Assembly (NCBI GenBank): GCA_944377425.1 | Contig: CALWEX010000051.1 | Location: 1-46,534, forward strand | Reading direction: 5' to 3' | From: an uncultured Clostridia bacterium | Lineage (GTDB): Bacteria; Bacillota; Clostridia; Lachnospirales; Anaerotignaceae | Length of the DNA stretch: 46,534 nt | Position numbers and translations under genes: made by a program | Notes under the pieces: generated by a model | Told to the model about the DNA's origin: nothing | What the model saw: only the letters and a program-made list of their open reading frames with translations | Database searches by the model: none | Shown here: one piece after another, positions 8,225-15,901 of the stretch | How the letters are laid out: every line of letters starts with the position of its first letter | Position numbering within the stretch: the first letter of the stretch is position 1

Positions 8225-8399
8225 TACATCACCTTAACCGATTTATAGTATTAAGTACGCTTTTTTTTAAAACAAAATTTTTTAAATCCTTAACATATTA
8301 TTACAAATTTATGAATTAGTAAAGAATTATGTAAAAAAATAGAGATTTTTTTAAAATATTATTTAACATTTAAAGTTTGTATTTTAATATTTGTATTAT

Positions 8400-8422
8400 G
8401 AACATTTTGTAAAAAAATGTTC
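8400..8422. promoter_or_regulatory. perfect inverted repeat, candidate operator
   Basis: GAACATTTT (8400-8408) and AAAATGTTC (8414-8422) form a 9-bp perfect dyad with a 5-bp spacer, 17 bases upstream of the LCP -35 box. Both flanking genes diverge from here, so a terminator role is unlikely. An operator for one or both genes is inferred. Confidence 0.4.
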
Positions 8423-8439
8423 TTTAAATAAAAGGACAG

Positions 8440-8468
8440 TTGTGTAAAAGAATAAATTTTGATATAAT
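8440..8468 (+). promoter_or_regulatory. vegetative promoter for LCP gene
   Basis: TTGTGT (8440-8445), a 17-bp spacer, then a perfect TATAAT (8463-8468). It leaves a leader of about 50 nt before the ATG at 8527. Confidence 0.7.
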
Positions 8469-8526
8469 AACACGGATATATTGTTTTTTTGAGCGGATAT
8501 TATACTTTATAGAACGGAGTTATAAC

Positions 8527-9864
8527 ATGGGAAAACGAAAAAAGAAAACACGTAGAAAAAGTTTTATAGGCCAGTTCTTTAAAATTGTTTTTTCTATGGT
8601 TTTAATATTTGTCGTATTTGCTGGGGCAAGCATATTTGCTTATACAAGAATTGCAAGAAACAATAATGCAAATGCCGAAGAACAGGAAAGTGTTGGTGGA
8701 AGTGAAATTTCACTTTTGGATTCTCTTACAGGAAAAAATATTACATTAAACGTTGCCGTAATGGGTGTTGACGTTGAGGGAACAAGAACAGACGTACTTT
8801 TTGTTGTTCATTTTGACAGTAAAAGCGGTAAACTCTCACTTATGTCTGTACCAAGAGATACACGTGTAAAAATAACAAATGAGCTTAATGATTATCTTAC
8901 AGAAAATGGCAAGTATATACCAAGCGGCGGAATTTGTAAAATAAATGAAGTTCATGCATACGCTGGTAAGGAAAAAGGAGATTATTTTACTGTTCTTCAG
9001 CTTGAAGAACTTTTAGGAATACACATAGACAACTATGTTAAAGTTACTACAGAAGGATTTAGAAACATTGTTGACGCCATAGGCGGAGTCGATGTTGAAG
9101 TTCCGCAGGCAATGCATTACGAAGACCCGGCTCAGGATTTGTATATTCACTTGGACGAAGGATTACAGCATCTTGATGGTGACAAAGCAGAGCAGCTTGT
9201 TAGATTTAGAAAATATCCTGAAGGTGATGTTGCCAGAGTTAGAGTTCAGCAGCTTTTCTTAAAGGAACTGGGGAAAAAGATGCTTAGCACTGAGTCAATA
9301 CTGTCTAACCTTCCAACCCTTATTAATACTCTCTATAAAGATGTAACAACTGATTTTACACTTACTGACTGCCTTAAGTACGCTAACTACATTTCTGATG
9401 TAGACATGAATAATGTTACAATGGAAACAGCGCCAGGAGCTGGACAGTATATTGGAAATGTATCATATTATGTTATTGATGAAGACGAATTAAACGCAAG
9501 TGTAAGGCGTGTATTCTACAGTGATGATATACCAGATGAAAATGGACATATTTCATCTAAGGGCAAAAATATCGAAGTTTCAAACGGCAGCAATATTAAC
9601 GGCTATGCTGCTGAAAATCAAGCTATGCTTGAGGAAAAAGGCTATACCGTTTCAAGTATTTCAACATATAACGACGAACAGCAGCCTCATACAAGAATTG
9701 TTGTTTATAAAGAAGGCCTTGGATATGACCTTAAAGAAGAATTTTATAATGATGCTGAAATTATAGTTGACCCAGAAATGCTCTCAGGTGATACAGATAT
9801 ACTTGTTATACTTGGAATTGGCGAAACAGAAGAAGAACAAACAACAAGCTCTACAGAAGAATAA
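8527..9864 (+). CDS. LytR-CpsA-Psr (LCP) family protein with C-terminal LytR_C domain
   Basis: LCP proteins attach teichoic acids, capsule or other glycan polymers to peptidoglycan on the outer face of the membrane. The 446-residue product has a very basic cytoplasmic tail, one membrane anchor (about residues 19-41) and the LCP domain from about 73. Arg87 and Asp89 (GTRTDV), MSVPRDTRV (Arg110), INEVHAYAG, AIGGVDVEVP and RFRKYPEGDVARVRVQQ are diagnostic. The C-terminal part (NIEVSNGSNINGYA through DILVILGI) matches the LytR_C domain. The ATG at 8527 is preceded by GGAG and fits the promoter. It diverges from the LtaS-like gene, so both may act on the same surface polymer. Confidence 0.95.
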   Translation: MGKRKKKTRRKSFIGQFFKIVFSMVLIFVVFAGASIFAYTRIARNNNANAEEQESVGGSEISLLDSLTGKNITLNVAVMGVDVEGTRTDVLFVVHFDSKSGKLSLMSVPRDTRVKITNELNDYLTENGKYIPSGGICKINEVHAYAGKEKGDYFTVLQLEELLGIHIDNYVKVTTEGFRNIVDAIGGVDVEVPQAMHYEDPAQDLYIHLDEGLQHLDGDKAEQLVRFRKYPEGDVARVRVQQLFLKELGKKMLSTESILSNLPTLINTLYKDVTTDFTLTDCLKYANYISDVDMNNVTMETAPGAGQYIGNVSYYVIDEDELNASVRRVFYSDDIPDENGHISSKGKNIEVSNGSNINGYAAENQAMLEEKGYTVSSISTYNDEQQPHTRIVVYKEGLGYDLKEEFYNDAEIIVDPEMLSGDTDILVILGIGETEEEQTTSSTEE

Positions 9865-9879
9865 AATTAATGGTTTTAA

Positions 9880-9915
9880 GTACCGGCAGAAAATACTGCC
9901 GGTACATGCTTTTTG
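9880..9915 (+). terminator. Rho-independent terminator after LCP gene
   Basis: A perfect 10-bp stem, GTACCGGCAG/CTGCCGGTAC, with a 6-nt loop, then ATGCTTTTTG. Confidence 0.85.
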
Positions 9916-9990
9916 TTGGGTGCGTTGGCAAATTAAGGAAAATTAAATTGTTAATTTTATCTTAAGATTTGCTGTTGAATTTGCGCTGTG

Positions 9991-10019
9991 TTGCAATAAT
10001 TTTTTAGTGATAGTATAAT
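9991..10019 (+). promoter_or_regulatory. vegetative promoter
   Basis: TTGCAA (9991-9996), a 17-bp spacer, then a perfect TATAAT (10014-10019). It drives the acidic protein at 10071 and probably the genes that follow it. Confidence 0.75.
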
Positions 10020-10070
10020 ATTAATGTTAGAATATTTTATTTAGCTTAATGAAATTTAGGAGATTTTGTA

Positions 10071-10478
10071 ATGGACGAAACTTTAATTGTTATTATGCTT
10101 AAAGATAGTGAAACAGGATTTCTTGATAAAGAAATAGCCAGTTTTAAAGTAGAGGAAAACGAAAATCTTATTTACAATACTTATGCATCTGAAGAAGTCG
10201 GCCGGTGCTGTATACATTTAAAACTTACATGCGACAGAGATGTTGAAGACTGGGAATTTGACGCCGTTTATGATTATTACGACCCGGAACCGATTTTAAC
10301 TGAGGCAGAAAGCATAAATGAGGAAGAAGACTGTTATAATCCTACATGGGATATTAAATTTGAGTTCATAGAAAATGCTGATGAACTGGAAGAAAAGATA
10401 AAGCGTATACTCAGTATACATAAAAAAGAACTTGAGTCAGTATATGAAGCTATTATAGACAAAAGGGATGAGTATTAA
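10071..10478 (+). CDS. conserved small acidic protein of unknown function
   Basis: I do not recognise this 135-residue protein with certainty; it resembles uncharacterised clostridial proteins of similar size. It is strongly acidic, has no signal peptide or membrane segment, and ends in a charged helix (ENADELEEKIKRILSIHKKELESVYE). The middle holds two cysteines (RCCIHLKLTCDRDVEDWEFDAVYDYYDPE). AGGAG sits about ten bases before the ATG, and a strong promoter lies just upstream. It directly abuts the next lipoprotein gene (TAA then TTG), so the two are translationally linked. Confidence 0.75.
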   Translation: MDETLIVIMLKDSETGFLDKEIASFKVEENENLIYNTYASEEVGRCCIHLKLTCDRDVEDWEFDAVYDYYDPEPILTEAESINEEEDCYNPTWDIKFEFIENADELEEKIKRILSIHKKELESVYEAIIDKRDEY

Positions 10479-11849
10479 TTGAGAAAATCAATACTAAAGA
10501 ATTACAAAATTATAGCATTGGCTTTTTCAGCTTTAATATTTTTTGCGTCCTGCGCCATAAATAATCCATCTTCAAGCGAAGAATATAAAACTTCTTCAAG
10601 CGAAAGCGAAAAAACAGAAGGCGTTGATAACGAAGATGAAGTTATTGAAAATAACAATACTGTAGTTGATGAAAACAACGAAAGCATGGAAAAGGATGAA
10701 AATAGCGAAGACGCATCGTTTGAAATAAACAGCGGCAGTAATACTGATAATAACAAAAATCATTCAAGTACCAGCAAAAATAATGAAAATAATATTTCTG
10801 ATAAAACACAAATCGACGAAATACCGCAAAAGCATACATCAGCTGGCAGTGATTCTGTAAATATAATAAGCAACAGAGACCCTAAGCTTAAAACGCAATG
10901 GGATATAGCTGATAGTGTAGTTGAAGCAGGGCAGACTTATTATAACGACTATTTTTCAAAAAGCAAGGTAATAACTAAAAACGGTTATATGTATAACCTG
11001 TCACGAAACAGACTGGTTGACACATATTATCTTGTAGAAGAAGGCTACCTTGATAATAAGTATGTTAACAGCAACTGCCAAGTTTTACTGCTTTTAGGCA
11101 GTGATGTTAAGAATTTAGATGGAGTTACATTAAGCGGTGTAGATTCTGGACTTACTGTTTTTTCTGCATTAAAAATACCAAATGAGGATAAATATATAAT
11201 TTCTTCAAGCTACGGCGGGGGCGAAATATCTTCAGCTGATTATAACAGCCTTATGGTGAAATATAATCAAAATCATGGCAGTATTTCAAGGCTTTATCCT
11301 GACTCTAATGAGTATAACAGGATTGTAAGCTTTATTAATATGCATGAAGGAAAGTATGAGCAGTATTTTGTAAGAAATATAAGGCTTGATGGAAAGTATG
11401 CAATAGCTACTCTTTCGCCTGCAAGTGACAGTGGCCTTATTAGGCAATATATACTTAAACAATCAAATGGTATTTGGGAAGTGGTTTATGCAGGATTGGA
11501 AAAAGAACCAAGGCTAGAGGTTGCTGTTAATAAACAGCTTCCTGATTTTAATCTTTCACTGCTGCCGCAGTGGTCTGTTTATGACTTTAAAAACAGTATT
11601 AACATCCATAAAAATGATGTATTAATACTTATGTCACAAAGAGGCCTTATTACTGGTTCAAATGATGTTGAGTATATATGTGGTGCATCCAACTATTATT
11701 ATATAGTGCTTAAAAATCAGGTTAAGTATTTAGCAAGATATAACACAACTACATGGGAGTATATTCAGGTTGCAAGCAACTATGATGCTGAGGAAAAATT
11801 AAATGGCTACGGCAATAATATGCCTTTGTTTATAATTTGGGACAAGTAA
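10479..11849 (+). CDS. lipoprotein of unknown function with long Ser/Asn/Glu-rich linker
   Basis: This is a 456-residue lipoprotein. A basic N-terminus (RKSILKNYK) and hydrophobic segment end in lipobox FFASC (Cys25). A low-complexity spacer of about 100 residues rich in Ser, Glu, Asn and Asp follows, of the type that carries a domain through the cell wall. The globular part begins near KLKTQWDIADSVVEAGQTY and has no motif I can name. The start is TTG at 10479, immediately after the preceding stop, with AAGGGATGAG as ribosome binding site. It is followed after 10 bases by the OGG gene. Surface location is well supported; function is unknown. Confidence 0.8.
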   Translation: MRKSILKNYKIIALAFSALIFFASCAINNPSSSEEYKTSSSESEKTEGVDNEDEVIENNNTVVDENNESMEKDENSEDASFEINSGSNTDNNKNHSSTSKNNENNISDKTQIDEIPQKHTSAGSDSVNIISNRDPKLKTQWDIADSVVEAGQTYYNDYFSKSKVITKNGYMYNLSRNRLVDTYYLVEEGYLDNKYVNSNCQVLLLLGSDVKNLDGVTLSGVDSGLTVFSALKIPNEDKYIISSSYGGGEISSADYNSLMVKYNQNHGSISRLYPDSNEYNRIVSFINMHEGKYEQYFVRNIRLDGKYAIATLSPASDSGLIRQYILKQSNGIWEVVYAGLEKEPRLEVAVNKQLPDFNLSLLPQWSVYDFKNSINIHKNDVLILMSQRGLITGSNDVEYICGASNYYYIVLKNQVKYLARYNTTTWEYIQVASNYDAEEKLNGYGNNMPLFIIWDK

Positions 11850-11859
11850 GGAGAAACAA

Positions 11860-12768
11860 ATGAAATACAGTTTTTGCGACGGGAATTTGGTTTTAAATGA
11901 GTACGACAGTTTTGTAATTTCTCAAACTCTTGAGTGTGGCCAATGCTTTAGGTTTGAAAAAATAGGTGATGAAGACTATATTGTTATTGCTAAAGAAAAG
12001 ATACTGCATGCTTATAAAAAAGATAATGATATAGTTTTTGAAAATACCTTAAAAGAAGACTTTGAGAATATTTGGCTGGACTATTTTGATTTTAAAAGAG
12101 ATTATAACCAAATTAAGGAGCTTCTTTCATCTGAAGACGAAACTGTTAAAAATGCAGTGAAGTATGCGCCGGGAATAAGAATACTTAATCAGGACTTTTT
12201 TGAGTGCCTTATTTCATTTATAATTTCTCAAAACAACAGAATACCTATGATTAAAAAAGTAGTATCTAATATTAGCCAAAGGTATGGCAAACTTATAGGA
12301 GATTTTAATAATGTAAGTTATTTTTCATTTCCTTCTGTTGATGAGCTCTCTAAAGCTAATGAGGAAGAATTGATGGAATGTAAAACAGGCTTTAGGGCTA
12401 AGTATATAATGGATGCTGTTCAAAAATGTATTTCAGGCGAAATTTCTTTTGAAAAATTTAAAGATATGCCAACTGATGAAGTAAGAAAAGAGCTTATGAC
12501 AATTAAGGGAGTAGGACCTAAGGTTGCTGATTGTGTTATGCTTTTTTCAATGGGCAGAAGCGATGCTTTCCCTACAGATGTTTGGGTTAAAAGGGTTATG
12601 AGCTATTTTTATTTTGACGGCAACGACACGCCTATTAAAACAATACATAAATCAGCATACGATAAGTTTGGTCAATATGCAGGCTTTGCCCAGCAGTATT
12701 TGTTTAATTACGCCAGAGAGTTTAAAATAGGCGCTTCTGACAATAAAAAAGAAAAAGCAGGTAAGTAA
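11860..12768 (+). CDS. ogg: 8-oxoguanine DNA glycosylase, OGG1 family
   Basis: This bifunctional DNA glycosylase/AP lyase removes 8-oxoguanine opposite C. The 302-residue protein has the OGG1 N-terminal domain (ISQTLECGQCFRFEK), then the HhH-GPD fold: CLISFIISQNNRIPMIKKVV, hairpin LMTIKGVGPKVADCVMLFSMG with the catalytic Lys, and the catalytic Asp in DAFPTDVWVKRVM. The OGG1 type is otherwise typical of eukaryotes, but it is known in clostridia such as C. acetobutylicum. The start has AGGAG upstream. The DUF554 gene begins 3 bases after the stop. Confidence 0.92.
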   Translation: MKYSFCDGNLVLNEYDSFVISQTLECGQCFRFEKIGDEDYIVIAKEKILHAYKKDNDIVFENTLKEDFENIWLDYFDFKRDYNQIKELLSSEDETVKNAVKYAPGIRILNQDFFECLISFIISQNNRIPMIKKVVSNISQRYGKLIGDFNNVSYFSFPSVDELSKANEEELMECKTGFRAKYIMDAVQKCISGEISFEKFKDMPTDEVRKELMTIKGVGPKVADCVMLFSMGRSDAFPTDVWVKRVMSYFYFDGNDTPIKTIHKSAYDKFGQYAGFAQQYLFNYAREFKIGASDNKKEKAGK

Positions 12769-12771
12769 GTT

Positions 12772-13500
12772 ATGTTAGGAACAATAGTCAATTCTTTAGC
12801 CATTATATTTGGTGCATTTGTAGGCCTTTTTATAAAGGGCGGTCTTAAGCCAAGATACAGAGAAATATTAATGAGTGTTTTGGGCCTTTCGGTAGTGTTT
12901 ATAGGAATTTCAACAGCACTTGAAGGTATGCTGAGCGACGAGGCTAAACCTGTGCTTTATATTGTAAGTCTTGTAATTGGCTCACTTATAGGTGAGTCAC
13001 TTAAAATTGAGGACAGACTGGAATCATTTGGCAATTTAATTGAGTCGGCAACTAAGTCTAAAGGCGGAAATATTTCACAGGGCTTTGTAACAGGCAGTCT
13101 TACATTTTGTGTAGGTACAATGGCTGTTATAGGCTCTATTGAAAGTGGAGTACAGGGAGTACATACAACACTTTTTACAAAGGCTGTAATAGACGGTGTT
13201 ATGGCGCTTGTTTTTGCTTCAACACTTGGTGTTGGTGTTATGCTTTCGGCTGTTTCCGTTTTTATTTATCAAGGCCTCCTTACGGTTTTCGCTTCTTTAA
13301 TTCAGCCTTATTTAACTAATGAAATGCTTGTTGAAATATCTATAGTAGGCGGAATTATGATTACGGCAATAGGTGTTAATACACTTGAAATTAAAAAATT
13401 TAAGGTTGGAAATATGTTACCGGCTATAGCAGTGCCGGTTATTTATTACATACCGCCGGTAATAAGGTTTATGCAGACTATTTATTCATTTATTAATTAA
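12772..13500 (+). CDS. DUF554 family membrane protein (YqgA/YdfK-like)
   Basis: This is a 242-residue polytopic inner-membrane protein, about seven hydrophobic segments by eye, of the DUF554 family. The N-terminus LGTIVNSLAIIFGAFVGL and the segments ALEGMLSDEAKPVLYIVSLVIGSLIGE and GSLTFCVGTMAVIGSIESG are characteristic. Family members are widespread but have no firm function; a transport role is often suggested. It starts 3 bases after the glycosylase stop and is probably cotranscribed with it. The downstream ybaK-like gene begins 26 bases later. Confidence 0.92.
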   Translation: MLGTIVNSLAIIFGAFVGLFIKGGLKPRYREILMSVLGLSVVFIGISTALEGMLSDEAKPVLYIVSLVIGSLIGESLKIEDRLESFGNLIESATKSKGGNISQGFVTGSLTFCVGTMAVIGSIESGVQGVHTTLFTKAVIDGVMALVFASTLGVGVMLSAVSVFIYQGLLTVFASLIQPYLTNEMLVEISIVGGIMITAIGVNTLEIKKFKVGNMLPAIAVPVIYYIPPVIRFMQTIYSFIN

Positions 13501-13526
13501 GTTATTAAAATGTGGAGATGCTTTAA

Positions 13527-14000
13527 TTGGTTAAAACAAATGCTATGCGCCTTTTAGACGCTGAAAAAATAAAATACCGCAGTGAAACTTATGAGTATGA
13601 CGAAAGTGATTTATCCGGTGTAACTGTAGCAGCAAAATTAAATATGCCGCCAGAACAGCTTTTTAAAACACTTGTTACAAAAGGTGACAAAACCGGATAT
13701 ATGGTTTTTTGCATACCAGTGGCTGAGGAACTTGACTTAAAAAAAGCGGCTGCATGCTCTAAAAATAAAAAAATAGAAATGCTGCATGTTAAGGATTTGC
13801 TGCCAGTAACAGGGTATATAAGAGGTGGCTGTTCGCCTATAGGCATGAAAAAGAAATTTCCTACATATATAGATGAAACAGCTCAGCTTTTTGATGAAAT
13901 AGGCGTTAGCGCTGGGGTTAGGGGCTGCCAGATTATTATATCGCCTGACGACCTTGTTAAATATACAGATGCTGCACTAAAAGATTTAGTTGCAGACTAA
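13527..14000 (+). CDS. ybaK: Cys-tRNA(Pro)/Cys-tRNA(Cys) deacylase, YbaK family
   Basis: This trans-editing enzyme hydrolyses mischarged Cys-tRNA(Pro). The 157-residue protein begins with the family signature VKTNAMRLLDAEKIKY. It carries PPEQLFKTLVTKGD, CIPVAEELDLKKAA (catalytic-lysine region), and GYIRGGCSPIGMKKKFPTYID, the glycine-rich substrate loop. The start is TTG at 13527, with TGGAGATG about ten bases upstream. It lies between DUF554 and DUF1847 genes in one tight forward unit. Confidence 0.94.
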   Translation: MVKTNAMRLLDAEKIKYRSETYEYDESDLSGVTVAAKLNMPPEQLFKTLVTKGDKTGYMVFCIPVAEELDLKKAAACSKNKKIEMLHVKDLLPVTGYIRGGCSPIGMKKKFPTYIDETAQLFDEIGVSAGVRGCQIIISPDDLVKYTDAALKDLVAD

Positions 14001-14016
14001 GGGGGAGGTTATCCAC

Positions 14017-14649
14017 ATGGAGAAGGAAGAATTAAGCTGTATTGACTGTTACAAAACAACTTGTGAAAATCAGAATATGCCGTATCCTGATTTTTGCGAA
14101 ACAGTTAAATACAAAGAATTGGCTGAAGAGGCTGTTGAGCTGCTTAAAAGTGAAGAAAACAACATTATAGCTAAATCTGCTGCCGAAATAGAAGGCAACT
14201 TTTACTGTAAACTTACAAGAGTTGAGGAAACAGTGTTATTTGCTAAAAAGATAGGCGCTAAAAAAGTGGGTATTGCCACATGTGTAGGCACAATAAGAGA
14301 AGCAAGAACATTTGCCAAAATACTTCGTAAAAACGGACTTGAGGTTGTTGGTGCAGCATGTAAAGTAGGCAACAGGGATAAAACCGAAATAGGCATAGCC
14401 GACAAAGATAAAATACACCCTGACTGCTATGAGCCAATGTGTAATCCTATATTGCAGGCTAAAATACTTAATAACGAAAAAACTGATTTAAATGTAGTTA
14501 TGGGTCTTTGCGTAGGCCATGACTCACTTTTTATAAAATATAGTGAAGCTCCTACAACGGTGCTTTTTACAAAAGATAGAGTTCTTGGACATAACGCAGT
14601 TATGCCACTTTATCTTACAGAGAGCTATTACAGCAAAGTATTAAAATAA
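14017..14649 (+). CDS. DUF1847 domain protein, cysteine-rich
   Basis: This 210-residue protein of the DUF1847 family is found mainly in anaerobes. The N-terminal CIDCYKTTCENQN cluster and later cysteines (ATCVGTIREAR, GAACKVGNRDK, HPDCYEPMCNPILQ, GLCVGHDSLF) suggest metal or iron-sulfur binding, which is inference. The ATG at 14017 is preceded by a near-perfect GGGGGAGG nine bases away; an in-frame start inside ybaK (13990) is unsupported. It is the last gene of its forward unit, followed by a clear terminator. Confidence 0.9.
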   Translation: MEKEELSCIDCYKTTCENQNMPYPDFCETVKYKELAEEAVELLKSEENNIIAKSAAEIEGNFYCKLTRVEETVLFAKKIGAKKVGIATCVGTIREARTFAKILRKNGLEVVGAACKVGNRDKTEIGIADKDKIHPDCYEPMCNPILQAKILNNEKTDLNVVMGLCVGHDSLFIKYSEAPTTVLFTKDRVLGHNAVMPLYLTESYYSKVLK

Positions 14650-14667
14650 CAAAATAGCCAATAAATT

Positions 14668-14705
14668 AAGCAGTATTGCCTTTTGTAGACAATACTGCTT
14701 TTATA
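14668..14705 (+). terminator. Rho-independent terminator after DUF1847 gene
   Basis: A perfect 11-bp stem, AAGCAGTATTG/CAATACTGCTT, with an 11-nt loop and a short T-rich tail. Confidence 0.82.
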
Positions 14706-14774
14706 TTGTGCAAAAATTAATGGTTGATAAAGAGGGGGTTATTATATAAAATATTTGTAATGATATTTAATTTA

Positions 14775-14815
14775 TGCCGTAAGGCATGGGTTCTGCCCAC
14801 ACCCCACGGCTTTTT
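14775..14815. repeat. compact palindromic element (multi-hairpin)
   Basis: Nested and serial palindromes lie in 36 bases: TGCC-gtaa-GGCA (14775-14786), TGGG-ttctg-CCCA (14787-14799), and outer arms GCCGT/ACGGC (14776-14780, 14806-14810) followed by TTTTT. It is much more GC-rich than its surroundings. It may be a terminator for the region or a small dispersed extragenic palindrome; copy number was not tested. Confidence 0.4.
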
Positions 14816-14838
14816 AAATCAGTTTTTATGCTGATTTA

Positions 14839-15777
14839 TCAGCAAGTTTCACAGCATGAACCGTTTGTTGGTGTATCCTCTGATGATGTGTCGCAGCATG
14901 GTTTGTAGTTAGCCTGTGGTGCAAAAAGGTCTGTAGGGAATTTAAGATTATCAAAGAAGTCACATGGGCTGATGTCTGAAATATCTGAGCATTCGCAAGG
15001 CATGCAGTTGCCGTAAGAGTTAACTGACATGTTGGAAAGTCTTAAAAGTTTAACTACTGCGAAAAGACCTATTGTTACATCAACGCCTGTAGGTGATAAG
15101 CATGAGCAGCCATTGTCGCAGCCATTATCTGAGCAGCCGCATCCGCCGCCGCAGTTTCCACAACCGCAACCGCAGCCACAACCACAGCCGCAGCCACAAC
15201 CGCAAGGATATCTAAGAGCAGCAGCAAGGTTCATTGCACTGCCTTCTATTGATACAAATGGTCCGTTTGTTGTAATGCCATTGTAAAGCTCGTTAAATGA
15301 TGCAACACAGATGTCTTCTCCGCCGTAGAGTGAAACAGTTGTTGTATATGAGCTGCAGGCAGGTACTCTGCTTATTTCCATGTTGTCTGCATTGTAGAAT
15401 TTAAGAGTATAGCTGAATATAAAGCGGATGCTTACGTCGAAGAAACCTTTTCTGAAACCGCTTTTTGTTTTGCTTAATACATTCATGCTCTTAATGCAGA
15501 AATTATCAATTGTTACTGAAACAGCATTCTGAGGTGGAACTATTGTTTCACCGCTGCAAGATGTTCTTTTGCCTTGAACTGACTGACCGCACTGGTTTGA
15601 GCATGTGTTTATATTAATATTGCAGTTAATAGGATTAAAGTCTACTTTAGCTGCGCCGATTTCGTTTGGTGTAAGGCAAACCTGAAGTCTGCACTGGTCG
15701 AAAATTTTAGGGATTGATACACATTCAAGTTTAGGCTGGAAAGCCGGACAGTTGTTACATAAATCGATATTTGCCAT
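14839..15777 (-). CDS. cysteine-rich protein with Cys-Gly tandem repeat, probable spore coat/exosporium component
   Basis: This 312-residue, strongly cysteine-rich protein has no signal peptide. It begins ANIDLCNNCPAFQPKLECV and holds KIFDQCRLQVCLTPNEIGAA, VPPQNAVSVTIDNFCIKSM and KGFFDVSIRFIFSYTLKFYNAD, segments shared with a clostridial family I know only as hypothetical. A run of eight Cys-Gly dipeptides (48 bases, 15157-15204) is followed by more Cys/Gly, and the tail ends SCCETC. AAGGAGG eight bases before the ATG at 15777 fixes the start. The upstream region matches a sigma-K -10 consensus. Disulfide-linked coat protein is the best guess from composition and promoter, not from homology. 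Confidence 0.7.
   Translation of the reverse strand: MANIDLCNNCPAFQPKLECVSIPKIFDQCRLQVCLTPNEIGAAKVDFNPINCNININTCSNQCGQSVQGKRTSCSGETIVPPQNAVSVTIDNFCIKSMNVLSKTKSGFRKGFFDVSIRFIFSYTLKFYNADNMEISRVPACSSYTTTVSLYGGEDICVASFNELYNGITTNGPFVSIEGSAMNLAAALRYPCGCGCGCGCGCGCGCGNCGGGCGCSDNGCDNGCSCLSPTGVDVTIGLFAVVKLLRLSNMSVNSYGNCMPCECSDISDISPCDFFDNLKFPTDLFAPQANYKPCCDTSSEDTPTNGSCCETC
15157..15204 (-). repeat. 48-bp hexameric repeat encoding (Cys-Gly)8
   Basis: Eight tandem TGY-GGN hexamers with varied third bases lie inside the cysteine-rich gene. The repeat is prone to length change in units of two residues without breaking the frame. Confidence 0.85.
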
Positions 15778-15821
15778 TTTAAAATCCTCCTTTTGGTGTA
15801 GAACATTTGCTGTTCTGATAA

Positions 15822-15849
15822 TATAGTATGACAAACTGTTTAAAGGGTG
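15822..15849 (-). promoter_or_regulatory. sigma-K-like sporulation promoter of the cysteine-rich gene
   Basis: Read on the minus strand, CATACTATA (15830-15822) fits the -10 consensus CATANNNTA. An AC-containing box (CACCC, around 15846-15849) lies about 15 bp upstream. The leader then contains a perfect 6-bp hairpin, AGAACA/TGTTCT (15800-15816), before the ribosome binding site. The match is by consensus only. Confidence 0.45.
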
Positions 15850-15901
15850 ATTGTACTTTAGAAATTTTTTCAAATTAAATTAGGTGGTGTTTTGTCAAAA
15901 T

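Larger units (their letters stand above)
8225..8526. other. divergent intergenic region between LtaS-like and LCP genes
   Basis: This very AT-rich stretch of about 300 bases separates two divergent cell-envelope genes. It holds a perfect 9-bp inverted repeat, GAACATTTT/AAAATGTTC (8400-8408 and 8414-8422), and a clear forward promoter at 8440-8468. I could not fix a convincing minus-strand promoter. No open frame or RNA gene is seen. The in-frame TTG at 8440 lies in the -35 box, so it cannot be the LCP start. Confidence 0.6.

Noticed and set aside
8440..8526. Upstream TTG start giving a longer LCP protein
   Set aside because: The TTG lies in the -35 box of the promoter, and ATG 8527 has a good GGAG at the right distance.
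15029..15286. Plus-strand frame encoding a Gln-Pro repeat protein
   Set aside because: It is the antisense reading of the Cys-Gly repeat and has no ribosome binding site or start context.
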